Assembly (NCBI GenBank): GCA_026261815.1 | Contig: JAMPIT010000856.1 | Span: 8,602,001 to 8,666,000 of the forward strand | Origin: Monarcha castaneiventris obscurior | Lineage: Eukaryota; Chordata; Aves; Passeriformes; Monarchidae | Reading direction: 5' to 3' | DNA: 64,000 nt | Shown: piece after piece, positions 1 to 28,844 of the stretch | Numbering within the stretch: the first letter of the stretch is position 1 | How the letters are laid out: each line of letters begins with the position of its first letter | Notes under the pieces: generated by a model | Told to the model about the DNA's origin: nothing | Databases searched by the model: none | The model's input: only the letters and a program-made list of their open reading frames with translations | Position numbers and translations under genes: made by a program

Positions 1-525
1 GGCTGACCCGCTCCTCCAGCAACCAGAACCAGCGACGGCTCCTCGGCCGAGAAATCCTGCTCTTCGCTGCCCTGCACTGAGCCGCTTTTCTCTTTGTTTC
101 TTCCCCACTTTTTATTTCATCCGGTGTTAGCGTTGTCTTGGGAGAGCGGAGGATGAGGAGGGAGCGGAGCCGGGGGTGAAGGACCTTCCTGGCGGTGTGG
201 GTACACCTGGGGCTCTCTGCCCCGTCACGCAGCCCCTGCTGTGGGAAGCTCCGCGTTTTCCTTGCCTGGAGCCCTCTCGCCGCGTGGAGCAGGGAGCAAG
301 GCAGAAGCCAAACCCTCCTCCCCTGCAGGAAGAGCTCCGGCGTGGCAGGAGCCGTTGGAAAAGGGAGCGGTGCCTTTCCCGGGCTGCGCGTTGGGCCGGG
401 GAGGGTGAAGCAAACTGTGCGTTTAAAGACTGGAGAATAATTAATTCCTCGTTTATTGCCGACATCCGGCGCTCGCTGGCGGCACAGAGCTCCCTCGGGA
501 GAGGGGACCGGCGTGCGGGGTCACC
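1..525 (+). promoter_or_regulatory. FAM83G: FAM83G 5' UTR / promoter-proximal region
   Basis: GC-rich sequence directly before the FAM83G start codon, without a recognisable coding segment on either strand. The transcription start and any upstream non-coding exon cannot be fixed from sequence alone. The missing 3' exons of SLC5A10 (minus strand) must lie further left, outside the window. Confidence 0.5.
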
Positions 526-17174
<16,649 letters not shown>

Positions 17175-17259
17175 GTGCTGGTGACAGCAGCCTTGCAGAG
17201 CTGGTGGAGCCCAGGCGCCGCCGCGTTCCTTGGGGCAGGGGGTTCTTGTTTACATTTAC

Positions 17260-17465
17260 CTGGTCGGTGCACCAGTACCACGTGGCCATGATGGACAGCC
17301 CAAAAGTCATCCCAGTCCAGGGCAGATCTCCAGAGACCGGGTCTCGGAAGAGGTGCATGGCATCCGCCCTGGGCAGGTGGCAGGTAGTGTTGGGAACAGT
17401 CTTGGACGGCACGGCCTTTAAATAGGCCTCTTCCAGGTTGGGGTAACCTCCGATCTCGTTAAAAG
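17260..17465 (-). CDS. SLC5A10: SLC5A10 coding exon 8
   Basis: 206 nt beginning (A)[14 protein letters not shown] and ending [10 protein letters not shown]; acceptor CTTTCCAG, donor CAG|GTAAAT. Begins only 86 bp past the FAM83G stop and lies opposite the predicted FAM83G 3' UTR. Confidence 0.94.
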
Positions 17466-17823
17466 CTGGAAAGCATCATTGGGGGAGCTGGTTAGAGTGG
17501 AGACACCCAGCGGTCTGTGGGATCAGCTGGCACAACACCCCCCAGCTCCTTAACCCTGCCTGGAAAGGGAGGGATCGTCCGTGATTGTGTTTTCTTCTAG
17601 TTATTTAAGAGACTCTTCTGTTACCATTTTGCACAGCAGGTCCCACTGCAGTCTGCCCTCCCTTAGGAGGGTGACCCGTGTCCTGGGACAAAGACTCCTC
17701 CAGGGACTCACCTATTTTAACCTTGTACTGTAAAAGCAACCTGTTCATTAAAGCTCCCTGGTCCCACGGCAGGAGAACCTCGCCTAAGACTATTAAAATG
17801 CAAGATTAGGTGGCCTTGGACTC

Positions 17824-17829
17824 AATAAA
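17824..17829 (+). terminator. FAM83G: Candidate FAM83G poly(A) signal AATAAA
   Basis: Canonical AATAAA 650 bp after the FAM83G stop, the first exact hexamer downstream; ATTAAA variants lie 32 and 77 bp upstream. Confidence 0.5.
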
Positions 17830-19239
17830 CTGCAGCTCAAGGTGCCTTGGCACAAACGTCCAGCCAAACATTTTCTACCCCCCTGAGCATTTCCCCAGCA
17901 CCCCCATGTGCCCCCATTCCCAAACCTCCAGCAACCAGTAAAAGAAAAATAGGAAAAGAAGCCCCTTTTCACTGCATTTTTCCTAGGAAATGGGATCCAA
18001 GGTCTGAGCCTGAGCCCTGACAAGGAATATGGGCCTTCAACAAGCCCTTGCGAGCGAGCCCCCAAGCCCTTGGCAGCTGCCCTGTGCCCCTCCTGCAGCG
18101 CTGCCAACCAGCCTCAGGCTTTGCCCTGGCTCCCCACTACCTCCCTTCTCCTGGGGGGCACGGGATGAGCCCTCCTTGCAGCTCCCCCGGTACCTCCAGC
18201 AGGAGAACTTTGGAGCCAGAGGCATCACTGTTTGGAGGGAGGGATGGGAGGCTCCCACCCCACTCCCCCCGCACCCCACGGCCACCCACGCAGCAGCCTG
18301 GGGGGATGAGCAGGGAGGGGCATTGGCACCCCCAAACCTGTGGCAGCTGCTGATACTCAGGAGAAGAGAGGAGGCTCCAGAGGCCTCATGGAGGGAAGAG
18401 TCAAAGCAAGATCCATGAGCATCCCTTGGTGGATTCCCCACATCTGGTCCTGCTGTCGCATCCTGGATCCCTTCCATCCCTGCAGTCCAGAGCCTCGCTC
18501 TGTCCCCTCCAGTGCAGCAGTGTGAGGTGGGAATGTGCTCCTGAGCAGTCTCCCTCCCTCAGGACTGTGCCCATGAGTGCTGCTGCCTTTAGACCAAGAG
18601 CAAATCCCTCAGGCCTCAGGTACTGGGATCACCAAGTGCCATCTTGAGCAAATCCCAGTTTCCAAGCATTCATCCCCTTCCACTGTCCTCTCCTGCCTGA
18701 GAACAGCGCTTTCCCTGCAGCCCTCCCATGACCAACCTACAACCTACTCATCCCAGAGTGTGCCCCTGACCTGAGGCTTTTGGGGAGCTGGCAAAGGGGC
18801 ATCACCCACCATATTCCCCCTTGCAATCCATCCCCCCCGTGTTTCACAGGGAGTCAGCATTCTGCTCTTGTGCAAGAATCCCTGGCCCCCCTCCAGCGCT
18901 TGGTTTATCCAGGCGCCAGCTACTCCCAAGCTTTGCATGGGCGTTGGGCACCAACAAAGGCTCTCCAGAGGCAGAGGCCGAGTGCTGAAAGCAGAGATTT
19001 GTGCCTGGGGGTGCGGACCTGCTCCCTTCCCAAAGGTGTTCGCCAGCAAGTCACGGCACCTATGCCTGCCGAGGAGGAAGAGCATGGAAAAACCCTCCAG
19101 GCAGCAGGAACTCAGCTGGCAGATGCTGGGATACAGCCCATGGGCTCTGCTGGGATTAAATCCCCACGGTGAATGGCAAGTGGGGGTGGAATGGCCCAGT
19201 CTGTCTCGTTTGTGATGCCGGAGCTAGGCAGAGCCATCA

Positions 19240-19512
19240 CCAAGGTCTCTGTTCAGCAAAGTGATTTTAAACTGACACAGGGCAGGGTTAGATGGGATAT
19301 TGGGAAGGAATTCTTGCCTGTGAGGGTGGTGGGGCCCTGGCACAGATTCCCACAGAAGCTGTGGCTGCCCCTGGATCCCTGGCAGTGTCCAAGGCCAGGT
19401 TGGACGGGACTCGGAGCACCCTGGGATAGTGGGAGTTGTCCCTGCCCAGGGCAGGGAGTGGAACAAGATGAGCTTTAAGATCCCTTCCAACCCAATCCAT
19501 TCTGGGATTCTA
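19240..19512 (+). mobile_element. CR1 LINE 3' fragment
   Basis: Reads GATGGGATATTGGGAAGGAA, CTGTGGCTGCCCCTGGATCC, AAGGCCAGGTTGGACGGG and ends GATCCCTTCCAACCCAATCC-ATTCTGGGATTCT. Confidence 0.92.
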
Positions 19513-20885
19513 CTGAGTGTCCTTTATTAGCTCAGCCTGACAGGAGCTGGAGCAAACCAAGCACCCTTGGGGCACACCCACCTCCAGGTCCTGAGGTCTC
19601 CTGAGACCTGAGGAAAAACCTGTGCAACCAGCAGCTTGTCTTGTGGCTCCCCTGGATCACTGCCTCTGCCAAGCACCCTCACCTCCCTGCAAACACTGTG
19701 CCACGTTTGCAGGCAGCAAAGCCAAAACAAACCGGGCTCTGCAGCTGCCAGAGGGGATTTTCCAGGCTTTGCCTACCTGCCCTCCTCTTCTGGCTCCTCT
19801 GCACGGCTGCACCTGGCAGAGACAAGCCTCAGAGAGCCCCACGGCCAAGGACAGCTCCAAACAACAATTCCCAACATCCAAGCACTCTGTCTAATGCACA
19901 GGCTGTGGCCACTGCTCCAATCTGCCCTGACAGGCAGAGTTGTCCTCTGCCTGGAGCAGCTCTGTTCTGCTGCCGGGGTAATTCAGTGCTACTGTCCCTT
20001 CTCCACAAAGTCTCTGTCCTTTCATCTGACTTTTGTGAATGTGCCTTGCTGCATCCAGGGCTCTGCTTTGGCGCAGGGGAGCAGCCACAGGACCAGGCTG
20101 GGGCTGCTCCCACCTCCACAGCTCTGGGTCAGAGCCTTTCCTACCTGCCTGCCTAAGCAGCCTTCCCCAGGAGACAGTGGAAATCATCTCAGGAGAGCCT
20201 CTAAGAAATCATCCCCTGTAGTTAAACCCCTGCCTTTGAAGCTGGGACCTGACTTTTTGCTTCCTGCTCCTCAGGGCCAAGAGCCCCGATGGCAGAGCCA
20301 GGCTGATGAAAGCTCACGGCCTCCCAAGGATGCTCTGAGGCTGAAAGTGAGGAGACACAACAGTGCTGGGGGTTCAGGAAGGGCTGGTGATGAACCCCCC
20401 CTCTCCAACCCGGAGCGGGGCACCAAGACCCACATCCCAACCCTGCAGCAGTGCCTTGTTCCGGCACCACCTTCTGCCAGGCATGTCCCTGGGCTCCAAG
20501 ATCCTGTTTGGAGACCCCTCCAAAACCCCCAGAGCAGAGCTGGGAATTCTGCTTTGCTGTCAAACCCTTGATCAGTCTCAGAGTGAGACGCAAACATGTG
20601 GAGCAGTGGTGCCCACAGGAATGTCACCAGGGCAGGGGACAGCCCCACTCGGAGCAGCAGCAGGATGGCACCAGCCCCAGCTTTATGGCATCTGCCCATT
20701 CTGTGGAAGGGCAGCACAGTGCTGGAGGGGACACAAGGGGACCACAGATTTTATTAAGGTGATTGCCACAGACCAGGGTCCTGCTGGGCTTTTTGGCCAC
20801 CAGATTGCTCAGACTGAATATTTATTTCTGAAGGCACCTGGCAGGGGAAGAGAGAGGGGAGGATCTGTGCTGCCCCAGCTCTTAC

Positions 20886-20966
20886 CTTTCACTGCCAACA
20901 CGATGGCTCCCAGGACCATGATGAGTGTCTGCAGTGCATCTGTGTAGATGACAGCTGCCAGACCCC
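20886..20966 (-). CDS. SLC5A10: SLC5A10 coding exon 7
   Basis: 81 nt encoding [20 protein letters not shown] and AIVLAVK, phase 1 at both ends; acceptor CCGTGCAG, donor AAAG|GTAAGA. Confidence 0.95.
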
Positions 20967-22451
20967 CTGCACGGAAGAAAGGCAGAGTGTTGGAAGCACC
21001 GCTGGATTCAGGCATGGAGCAGTCAGAAAATCCCAATAAAACTGCCTATCACCAGCCTTGTCCTGCTGACACTGTGGTGGGGGAGCTGCACTGGGAAGGG
21101 GGAGCAGCTCCTCGGTGGGTCTGGTGCCTAGGAGAGGATAGCAGCCTCAGGGGTGGGGTGGGGTGGGAGGGAGCAGCCGAGAGCCACAGGGGCTGCAGCC
21201 TCAACAGGGGCTTGGAAGGGGAGCCAAGGGATGGCTGGGGGGGAGGGATGCAGCCCCACACCTCCACACAGTCAGGAGGACACCAGCCAGCCCCAGCTCT
21301 TTGGGTGCTCCAGCAGCAGATCATATCCAGGACATTGATCACAGCTTCATCCCATCTCTCCCTAAATCCCAGTCTCCCCTTACCACACCCCTCAGCTCCC
21401 CTCCCAGGCCTACAGTTTTATTTTTCCAGCACCTGGTACTCAGCAGGGTCCCCTTTGGCCATCCAGTGTTTCTCCTATTTCCATCCCCAGTTCTCCGTGC
21501 AGACCTGCTGCAAACCTCAGACCTGCTTACCCAGCCAGAAACCAATCACTCAGCACACCAGCAAAAGCATTAAAAAGGAGCAGAATTTTAAAAAATGGGT
21601 AAAAAATTGAACCTGTTTCAACCCCAGTCACTGAATCACATCCCAGGAAGTCAGGGCTGCACCATCCCCAGCCATGCCTGGGATTTGGAGGGATGTTCTT
21701 GGGATCGGGGTGATGCAATGATCACGTCTGGCTGAGCTCACTCCGAGGTGCCTCATATCACAACAGGCCTTGTGGGCAGGAAAAACCCGAGATGGGGTTT
21801 GCTTGAAACCAAAGTATTGCAAAATCCTCTGTGTTACAGATGCATTTTAAATTGTTTCCCGTTTGGATGGCCGGGATGAGATAATGAGGGAGGATTCACC
21901 GGCGGGTGAGGGAATGTCCCAGCCAAAATAATAACCCAAAGGGCTGGCAGGGATACACGGCCCCATGGTCTGAGACTGGGGCTGGGAGCCAGGAACCTAC
22001 AGTTTCCAACTCCAGCTCCAAACCCTCATCACCTCTGGATCACAGAGCCACCCTAAGGGTTGACCCTGCACAAAAGTAGCCGGTCCCACAACAGGGAAGC
22101 ACAGCCAAGAAATATTCCTGAAAGCTTTGGGAAGTGAGGGCAGCAGGCTGCACTGAGGGCAGGGCAACAGGGAGGGAAAGGAGCCAGATCAAGGGCTCTC
22201 AGGTTGTAGATTCCACAAAAATAATCCTGTAATAGGAGAAGCCCTGATTACTGCTGGTACAAATAGGTACACACACAGGAAAGTGCTTAAGCAACGGTGG
22301 GGGAGGAGTTATTACAAATGAAAAGGTATCATGACAAAGTAGAGGTCGTGGGTTGAGTCATCACCTGCTCCAGAAAGCTGCTCAGATCCTGGCTGGATGG
22401 GGCAGGGACACGAACCCTGCTGGTATAAACCCCTAAAAACCTTCCAGGAGC

Positions 22452-22519
22452 AAAAATAATAAAAATAAAAAATAATAAAAATAAAAAATAATAAAAATAA
22501 AAAATAATAAAAATAAAAG
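22452..22519. repeat. A/T-rich tandem repeat, 16-bp unit x4
   Basis: Four perfect copies of AAAAATAATAAAAATA plus a short tail, 69 bp downstream of SLC5A10 exon 6 within intron 6. Confidence 0.93.
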
Positions 22520-22587
22520 CAGAAGGGTGAGCGGTGTGTTTCAATGAAAGAAGAAGAATAGAGGCCAGCAGATGCTGAGCAACCCAC

Positions 22588-22693
22588 CTGCAATGGTGTA
22601 GAGCCCCGTGACCACCAGCATCAGGACAGTGGACAGGTAAAGGTCCCAGCCCAGGCACACTTGCACGAAGAGAGCCCCCGAGTACAGATCTGT
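22588..22693 (-). CDS. SLC5A10: SLC5A10 coding exon 6
   Basis: 106 nt, [20 protein letters not shown] through GLYTIA plus one base of Gly; acceptor CACCCAG, donor CAG|GTGGGT, phase 1. Confidence 0.95.
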
Positions 22694-25600
22694 CTGGGTG
22701 TGGAAAAGGAAACGAGAGAGCTGGGACAGGTGACATCCACCACCCAAGGGCTGCTGCAAGAGTGACACAGCAGGGAAGCAGCAACTCTGTGGGTGCAGCG
22801 AGGACGTGGAAATCTGGAATGGTTTGGGTTGGAAAGAACCCTCAGGACCATCACATTCCTACCCCTTGCCATGGGCAGGGACACCTTCCACTATCCCAGG
22901 GTGCTCCAAGCCCTGTCCAGCCTGGCCTCAGACACTTCCAGGGATCCAGGAACACAACTTCTCTGAGAATCTGTGCCAGGGCCTCTCCATCCTCACAGGG
23001 AAGGAATTTTTCCTTATACCCAACATAAATGTCTCCTCTTTGACTTTAAACCATTCCCCCTTGCCCTATCACTATCTGCCTGTATAAAAAGTCACTCTCC
23101 CTCTTTTTTATAAGCCTTTTAAGTACTGGAAAGCCACATTCAGGTCTCCATGGAGCCTTTACTGACACCCTATGGCACACACCAGGAGGACACTCCTGAA
23201 GCCTGGGGTCCCAGGGGGTGGCTGTGTCACAGACCACCTTCCCCCAGCCCAAAGGGAACAGAGCAGGCAGCTCCAGCTATCGTTGTACCCACATGGGGGT
23301 GGTCACAGCCTTGTGGAAACGAGATATACAGCAGAGACTTAGAGCTGGAACACCTCCTTCAGCAAAAGCCACGACATCCTGGGAGGACAGGACCAGGCGC
23401 AGTGACAGTGGCAGTGCCACCACCACGTCTCCACCCATAGCTGAGCTCAGCCATCCCCAGCACTCAGCTGGGGCATCTTCACAAAAACCTTGTTTGGAGA
23501 AAGGAATGAGGCCAGAAGGGGCAGGAAGAGGCAAGAAGAGCCGACTCCACACCCTGGCCCCGAGCTGTGACGGGTTCCCACAGCCAAGGCAGCGGCTCTG
23601 ATTTGACATCTCCTCACACACCTCCCAGCAGCCCTCCCCCAGCAGCAGGGCTGTCTTGCCCCGTCATGTGGGAGCAGTCGCTCGGGATTAGGAAGGTGTT
23701 GGGCAGGCGTTATTTCCCATGCCAGCCCTCCTCGCCCCAGCTCTGCCCTCCCTCCTGCTCTGCTCCAGCACATTCCCACACGGAGTTGAGGACCGGCGCT
23801 GGGTGATGGAGAGGGGCCACACAGCATCATGCAATGTCAAATGTGAGGTGTGAGCTGCCCAGGAGGGCTCCAGCAGCCCGAAACGCAGGAGGGGAGCACA
23901 CATCCAACCTCAGCACAACACAAAAGCTGTTCCCTGGCGCCCGAGCCCACGTTAGACACAATCTCAGTTAAAACAAATCAAACCAGACAGAAAAGCATTT
24001 ACACCATGATCTTGAGGATCCTAATTCAGGGCCTCTTCCGTAGCATCCGGACCAGGCTTTACACCACAGTCATGCCTGGCATTCCCAAGGGAGGTACTAC
24101 ATGTCCTCAGCTGCACTTGGGATAGGCCGTGGGTCTGGGAGAGTCCTTGTCAACCACCAAGAAGGAATTCAGCCCTGGAATGACCTCTTGAAGAGGAACC
24201 AATTCATGGGCAACCATGCCATGACCTCTACCAGTGGCTTCTCAAATATTTTCCCACTACAAATGCAATCCAACCCCTGAGCAGCGCTACAAGAGGACAA
24301 CTGAACCCCTCCCACAGCACAGGTTTCGGTGACAAGGCAGAAAAGCCCCAACCAAGGGCCCTCAGCCACCTCCTCCCAACACAACCTGAAGTGGGAATCC
24401 AAAATACTCTAAGCCTTCCTAGCACAGTGCCAGCCAAGCATCCTTGGTGTCTTCCAGAGCTCCTCGTGTCACTCAGAGGGATCCATCACTTGTTGTGTCA
24501 ACACCACCCAGGAAGTTTTCTCCCCCCTGCCCCTGATTTTTTCCCCCCCTCCTCCAGCAACCCTTCCCCACAGCCCAGCTGGAAGATTCAGCCCTGGACA
24601 GGACATTTCATCATTGCTTCTCCCGGCTTTCTCAATGCTTAATCATTTTTGCAGTCGTCTGCAAATGAGTCGAAGCCTTTGCTATGAGGAAGCAGAGGTA
24701 TCTCCACCTCCCTTCCTGGTAATTCTGCAAGGGTGGGAAAAAATAAAGGCACATGTGACCCAGGCATTAATAAGACATCCCAAATACAAAAACAAGCTAA
24801 TTAAAACCAGGCATGACCTATTCATAAAATAAGTCCTTTCAGCCATAAGAGAAGAGGAGAAGCCTTTGAAGTCAGGCTTCATAATGCAGAGAGATCCCTG
24901 CCTCCACCAGTGACCTCACTTGGAAACTTGTTCTTACCCAACTGTCGCTAAAGCCTTCCCAATAAAAGCTGGCTTTGGAGACAGCTTGGGATTAGCAATT
25001 GGTGAAGCCAGAACCTCGGTAGAACGAGTTGCCCAGGGTACAAAGGAGTCTCCAGGGGCTCTTTGCCAAGGCTAGGACGCCTGTGCAACTCCTCACATGT
25101 TCCTAGCTGGGTGGGACACCATCTCCCAGCAAGATTTTGGGCTGCCCTGCTGCACCCTGCCATGAAATGTGGAAGGCTGGGGTCCACCGAAAGGAGATTT
25201 CCAGGAGAGGAAGGTCTGTCATCCCCACTGCCGAAAAGAAGAGCTGAGGGAGCAGCACTGATGCAGTGTCTCAGCTTGGGAGAACGTGGAGCAAAATCCA
25301 TCTGTAAACACAGCATCTGCAGGGAGGGGAGGCAGGAAAAGCCCAGATAATCCTGGGCTTTGAGGCGGCCCCCAGCAAGGACCAAAGAAACCCCTCGGGA
25401 CACAGCCCTGCCTAATTGCTCCGAGTTTCACACTTCCCTCCCACACTCCCCATTGCGGCCACCACAGGGATGGGGACATGGGGCCAGTTTGGCAACGCCC
25501 CTCGTGTCTGCAGACACTCATCCCAACCCACTGCTGGAAACAGCCATTGTCTGTAGGATTTACTGTGAATGGAGCCAGATGCCAAGATAATCCCCTTATT

Positions 25601-27786
25601 AGCCTGATTCCTCTTCTGTTGCATCCTGCCTGACTCAGAGATCACAGAAAGCTCAGCAGACCAAAGAAGTGACAGCACTGGCTGAGGAAAGGCTCAGGGA
25701 GAGGAGTTTGGGAGTGTCCATGGAGCTCCAAACACAAGGCTGTATGGAGAAGGGCCCAGAGAGCCGCAGAGGTTCCCACTGGAGCAGGCACTGCACAGGG
25801 GTCACTGCAGGTTCATCTGGTGTTAGGCAAGAGGTGACACCACAACCACCTCCCAAGCTAAGAAGGAGCTTGTAGGACATCCATCCCTTCTGGGCAAAGC
25901 CATGGAGAGGCTGGAAACCAAAGGGACCAAGCACGTCCCCATGGCTTAGTAGGACATCATTTGGTGAGACAATAGGGGACGTGGGTGAATGCCTGGGAAG
26001 AGACTGAAAGACAACCTCAAGCTAACAGTGATCTCGTTCTTCAAATTCAGACCAGCAAGAACAAATTATCCCAGCAGAAATCCTGTCCCAGCTTCCTTTC
26101 CTTTTTAACACCAGGAGGGATCTGTGTGAACCCCACAGATCACAGAACCAGGGACCACAGACACGCACATGCTCCAGCAGGTCTCCTGAGCTCCTCCTGG
26201 GTCTTTGCTGGGAGCAGGAGGGAGATGTGACACATATGGGGAGCGAGTTACAAGAGTTTACTGGATATCAGGACAATCAGAGAATAATCCAAACACCACT
26301 GTCCAAACTTGCAAACTGAACAGGTGCTCCAAAAGCTACCAAGGTGCTTTCAGGAATAATGCTGCAGGATTTTCAACACCACATATGACTGGGATAGAAA
26401 GAGTATTAGTTATGTGGAAAAATGCCCTCCAGCAGGACAGAACATGGTTTTGTGGGGGGAAACCCAGGGCAGAGCTGCAGCAACAGAGTCATCAGTGCCA
26501 CCTCTGCCACTCTGGAAGCCCTGAGCCAGCAGGGTTGTGGAGAGGGCTGCAATGTCCTTGCAACCTGCCTGGAAAGCCCAAATCCCAGCGCCTCGCCCAG
26601 GGTCAGAGAGCAGCTCAGGAGGGGGAGACAGGGCTCTCCAGAAGCCAGGGATTCCCATCAGCAGCGCTGGGCTCTGTCCGAGGCAGGTGCAGCCTCTCCC
26701 TTTGCATGAAGCACTGACGGATGTGCACAGAGAGCCCGGTTTGGGCTGCTCCATCCTCCACATCCCTCGGAGCGACAGCCAGAGGATCCCCCCACAGCTC
26801 AGCCCAGGGCCTGGGGCTGCAGAAACACCGTGCAGGGAGCGATGGTGCATTCACAGATGCTGGAGCTGGTGAACACAGAGACAGACGCTGAGCACCTCGA
26901 TGTGGGTGCCAGCAGCACCCCTCCTGCCTCAGACAGCCTCTGCTCGTGCAAAAACCCTTTTCTTGCAGCCAGCCACCTGCAAAAGCACGTTTCTTTTAGC
27001 CCCGGCAGAGCCCGGGTCAGATCCACCTGTTCCATCAGAGCAGGGTTGCTCCCTCGGGCAGGTTTTCTCTCCAGCTTTTCTGAGCTGTTTGCTCTTGATC
27101 TCTGTCTCGCTGTCTCCAGCCCCCCAGGGCTGTCTGTGCCAGGCTCTCTCCTGCTTGCCCTAGACCTGGTATCACAGGCTCCTGAGCTGTTTCACCTCGG
27201 ATAAACTCTTCCCGTGGTTACCAGTGTGAGCAGAGGCTGCACACAGGGAGTTGTGAACAAGGTTAAAACGAGGGGAAAACATCCCTGTGGAAAAGTGCCT
27301 GGAAATCAGGCACTTTCTGTACAGGCTCGAAGAGCTTCTAGCTGCAGCAAGGCTTCCTTTCCTCAGAAAACCCATGAGCCCCAAAGGAATGAATACATTC
27401 TCAGTTCAGTCCCTGGTTCTGCCAGGTCCTTTGGGAATGCCAGAGCACGGAGACAAACCCAGGCAATGCAGCCCAACCTCTGAGCACATTTCACCCACAA
27501 CCTCTGCTACAAGGCAAGTTTGGGAATCCTGACACACAGCCACACATCCATTGGGGCCCCCTGGAAAGGACCATCACTGCTGGATCCACCTATGAATTCC
27601 TGGGATGTCACAGACAGCATCTGCCCACACATTCCCACTTTTTGTCCCACTCCTTCCTGGAGCATCCATCCTGCAGTAGCTGCTCTCCCCCAGTTTGGCT
27701 ACACAAGGTTTGAACCTAAAAATAACCTTCTGAGAGCTGGAAATAAATCCTGGATTGGTCACAGAGTTGAAGGGGGGGCTACTCAC
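22694..27786 (-). other. SLC5A10: SLC5A10 intron 5, largest intron of the gene
   Basis: 5.1 kb with a CR1 fragment at 22811-23160; the rest is non-repetitive to the eye and no exon or RNA gene was recognised on either strand. Confidence 0.8.
22811..23160 (-). mobile_element. CR1 LINE 3' fragment
   Basis: GGTTTGGGTTGGAAAGAACC, GCCATGGGCAGGGACACCTT, CACTTCCAGGGATCCAGG, GGAAGGAATTTTTCCTTA in reverse orientation; about 350 bp. Confidence 0.92.
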
Positions 27787-27891
27787 CGAGATTTTGGTGA
27801 AGATGGAGAGCAGGAGTGACAGGCTGGAGAGGTACATCCGGATCCTCTCCCCTCCAAACCTCCGCTGCAGATACTCAGGCATTGTGACAAT
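27787..27891 (-). CDS. SLC5A10: SLC5A10 coding exon 5
   Basis: 35 codons from [20 protein letters not shown] to [10 protein letters not shown]; acceptor CCTGGCAG, donor TCG|GTGAGT. Confidence 0.95.
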
Positions 27892-28075
27892 CTGCCAGGG
27901 AGGGAGAGCCATCACTGCCCTGTCCAGGCCCCATCCTCCTGGGATGGTCCTGGGAGGGCAAGGGGACAGCGTTATTCCCAGAGCAGGACTTGGGAGTCCC
28001 ACAGGATTCCTGGGAGTGGGGGACCTGTCCAAGGCCACGCTCCCCCCACAGCAGGCTCAGGGCAGCTGTACATAC

Positions 28076-28135
28076 CCCAGATGAGATGTAGACAGGCACA
28101 AACACCCAGGCCAGTGCCAGAAGAGCATAAGTCGC
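28076..28135 (-). CDS. SLC5A10: SLC5A10 coding exon 4
   Basis: 20 codons ATYALLALAWVFVPVYISSG; acceptor CCAACAG, donor GGG|GTATGT, phase 0. Confidence 0.95.
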
Positions 28136-28739
28136 CTGTTGGGAAGGAGAAACATGGCACAACCAGAAAAAAACTGGGAAAAAATGGATCCTACTGCAGC
28201 TCAATACTGACTAGAGCTGTCCCTGCTCCTGACCCTGCTCTGGCTTACCCTCAAGGGCACATTTACACCTCCAAATGGCTTCAGATGACAGGCATAGGGT
28301 CATGGTGGAGACCCTCAGCATCCCTGCCAGCAGGAACCTGCTTCCCTCAGCCCTTCAGCTTCTGTCTGGACATTTCCCACCGACTCCTTGAGCACCACAC
28401 AAGCCAAGCTAAATGCCGTTTTTTTCTTTTCTGTAGGACCCGAGGACTTTGGATAAAACGTTTGCGGAAGCAGGGAATGGGTGACCTATTCAGTCATGTC
28501 CCTGTTGGGACCTGCAGGGGCTGGATTAGGAACTCGGCTCCAAAATGTCCTTTTCCCTGAGCACGTGGAGCTGAGCCGACTCCAGCCTCACAGTCCATGC
28601 TTTAGAGACTGAAGCAGCTGAATGAGCAGGGTTGTGTTAATTACCCCCTGCGCGGCTCCTCCCAAACCTTTCGAGACTGTGAAATGGCCCATCTGCTGCG
28701 ACAGAACTCATTGTCTTAATCACACCACACATTTCTTAC

Positions 28740-28844
28740 ATTCCACTCGAAGCCGGCGACAGCGATTCCCCCGGCAGCGCCGGTCCCGGCCAGGCCGAGG
28801 AAGAGCCCGGAGCCTTCGCTGCTGGCGAAGAGCGAGGCGCCGAT
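28740..28844 (-). CDS. SLC5A10: SLC5A10 coding exon 3
   Basis: 35 codons beginning [13 protein letters not shown] and ending AVAGFEWN; acceptor CCCCGCAG, donor AAT|GTAAGA. Holds SGLT sugar/Na+ site residues of the second membrane segment. Confidence 0.95.

Larger units (their letters stand above)
17175..17850 (+). other. FAM83G: FAM83G 3' UTR (inferred), antisense to SLC5A10 exon 8
   Basis: After the TAG at 17172-17174 the first good poly(A) signals are ATTAAA at 17747-17752 and 17792-17797 and AATAAA at 17824-17829, so the mRNA probably ends near 17.77-17.85 kb. This UTR fully covers SLC5A10 exon 8 on the other strand. The end point is inferred from signals only. Confidence 0.6.
17466..20885 (-). 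other. SLC5A10: SLC5A10 intron 7
   Basis: 3.4 kb; contains the distal FAM83G 3' UTR on the plus strand and a CR1 fragment (19240-19512). A 311-codon plus-strand open frame (19636-20571) has no recognisable domain and is regarded as chance. Confidence 0.8.

Noticed and set aside
19636..20571. 311-codon plus-strand frame downstream of FAM83G
   Set aside because: No domain, no splice or codon-use support, lies in an SLC5A10 intron; probably chance. Conservation across birds would reopen it.
22312..22784. Hydrophobic Phe/Tyr/Ile-rich minus-strand frames that mimic a membrane protein
   Set aside because: Artefact of translating the A/T-rich 16-bp tandem repeat.
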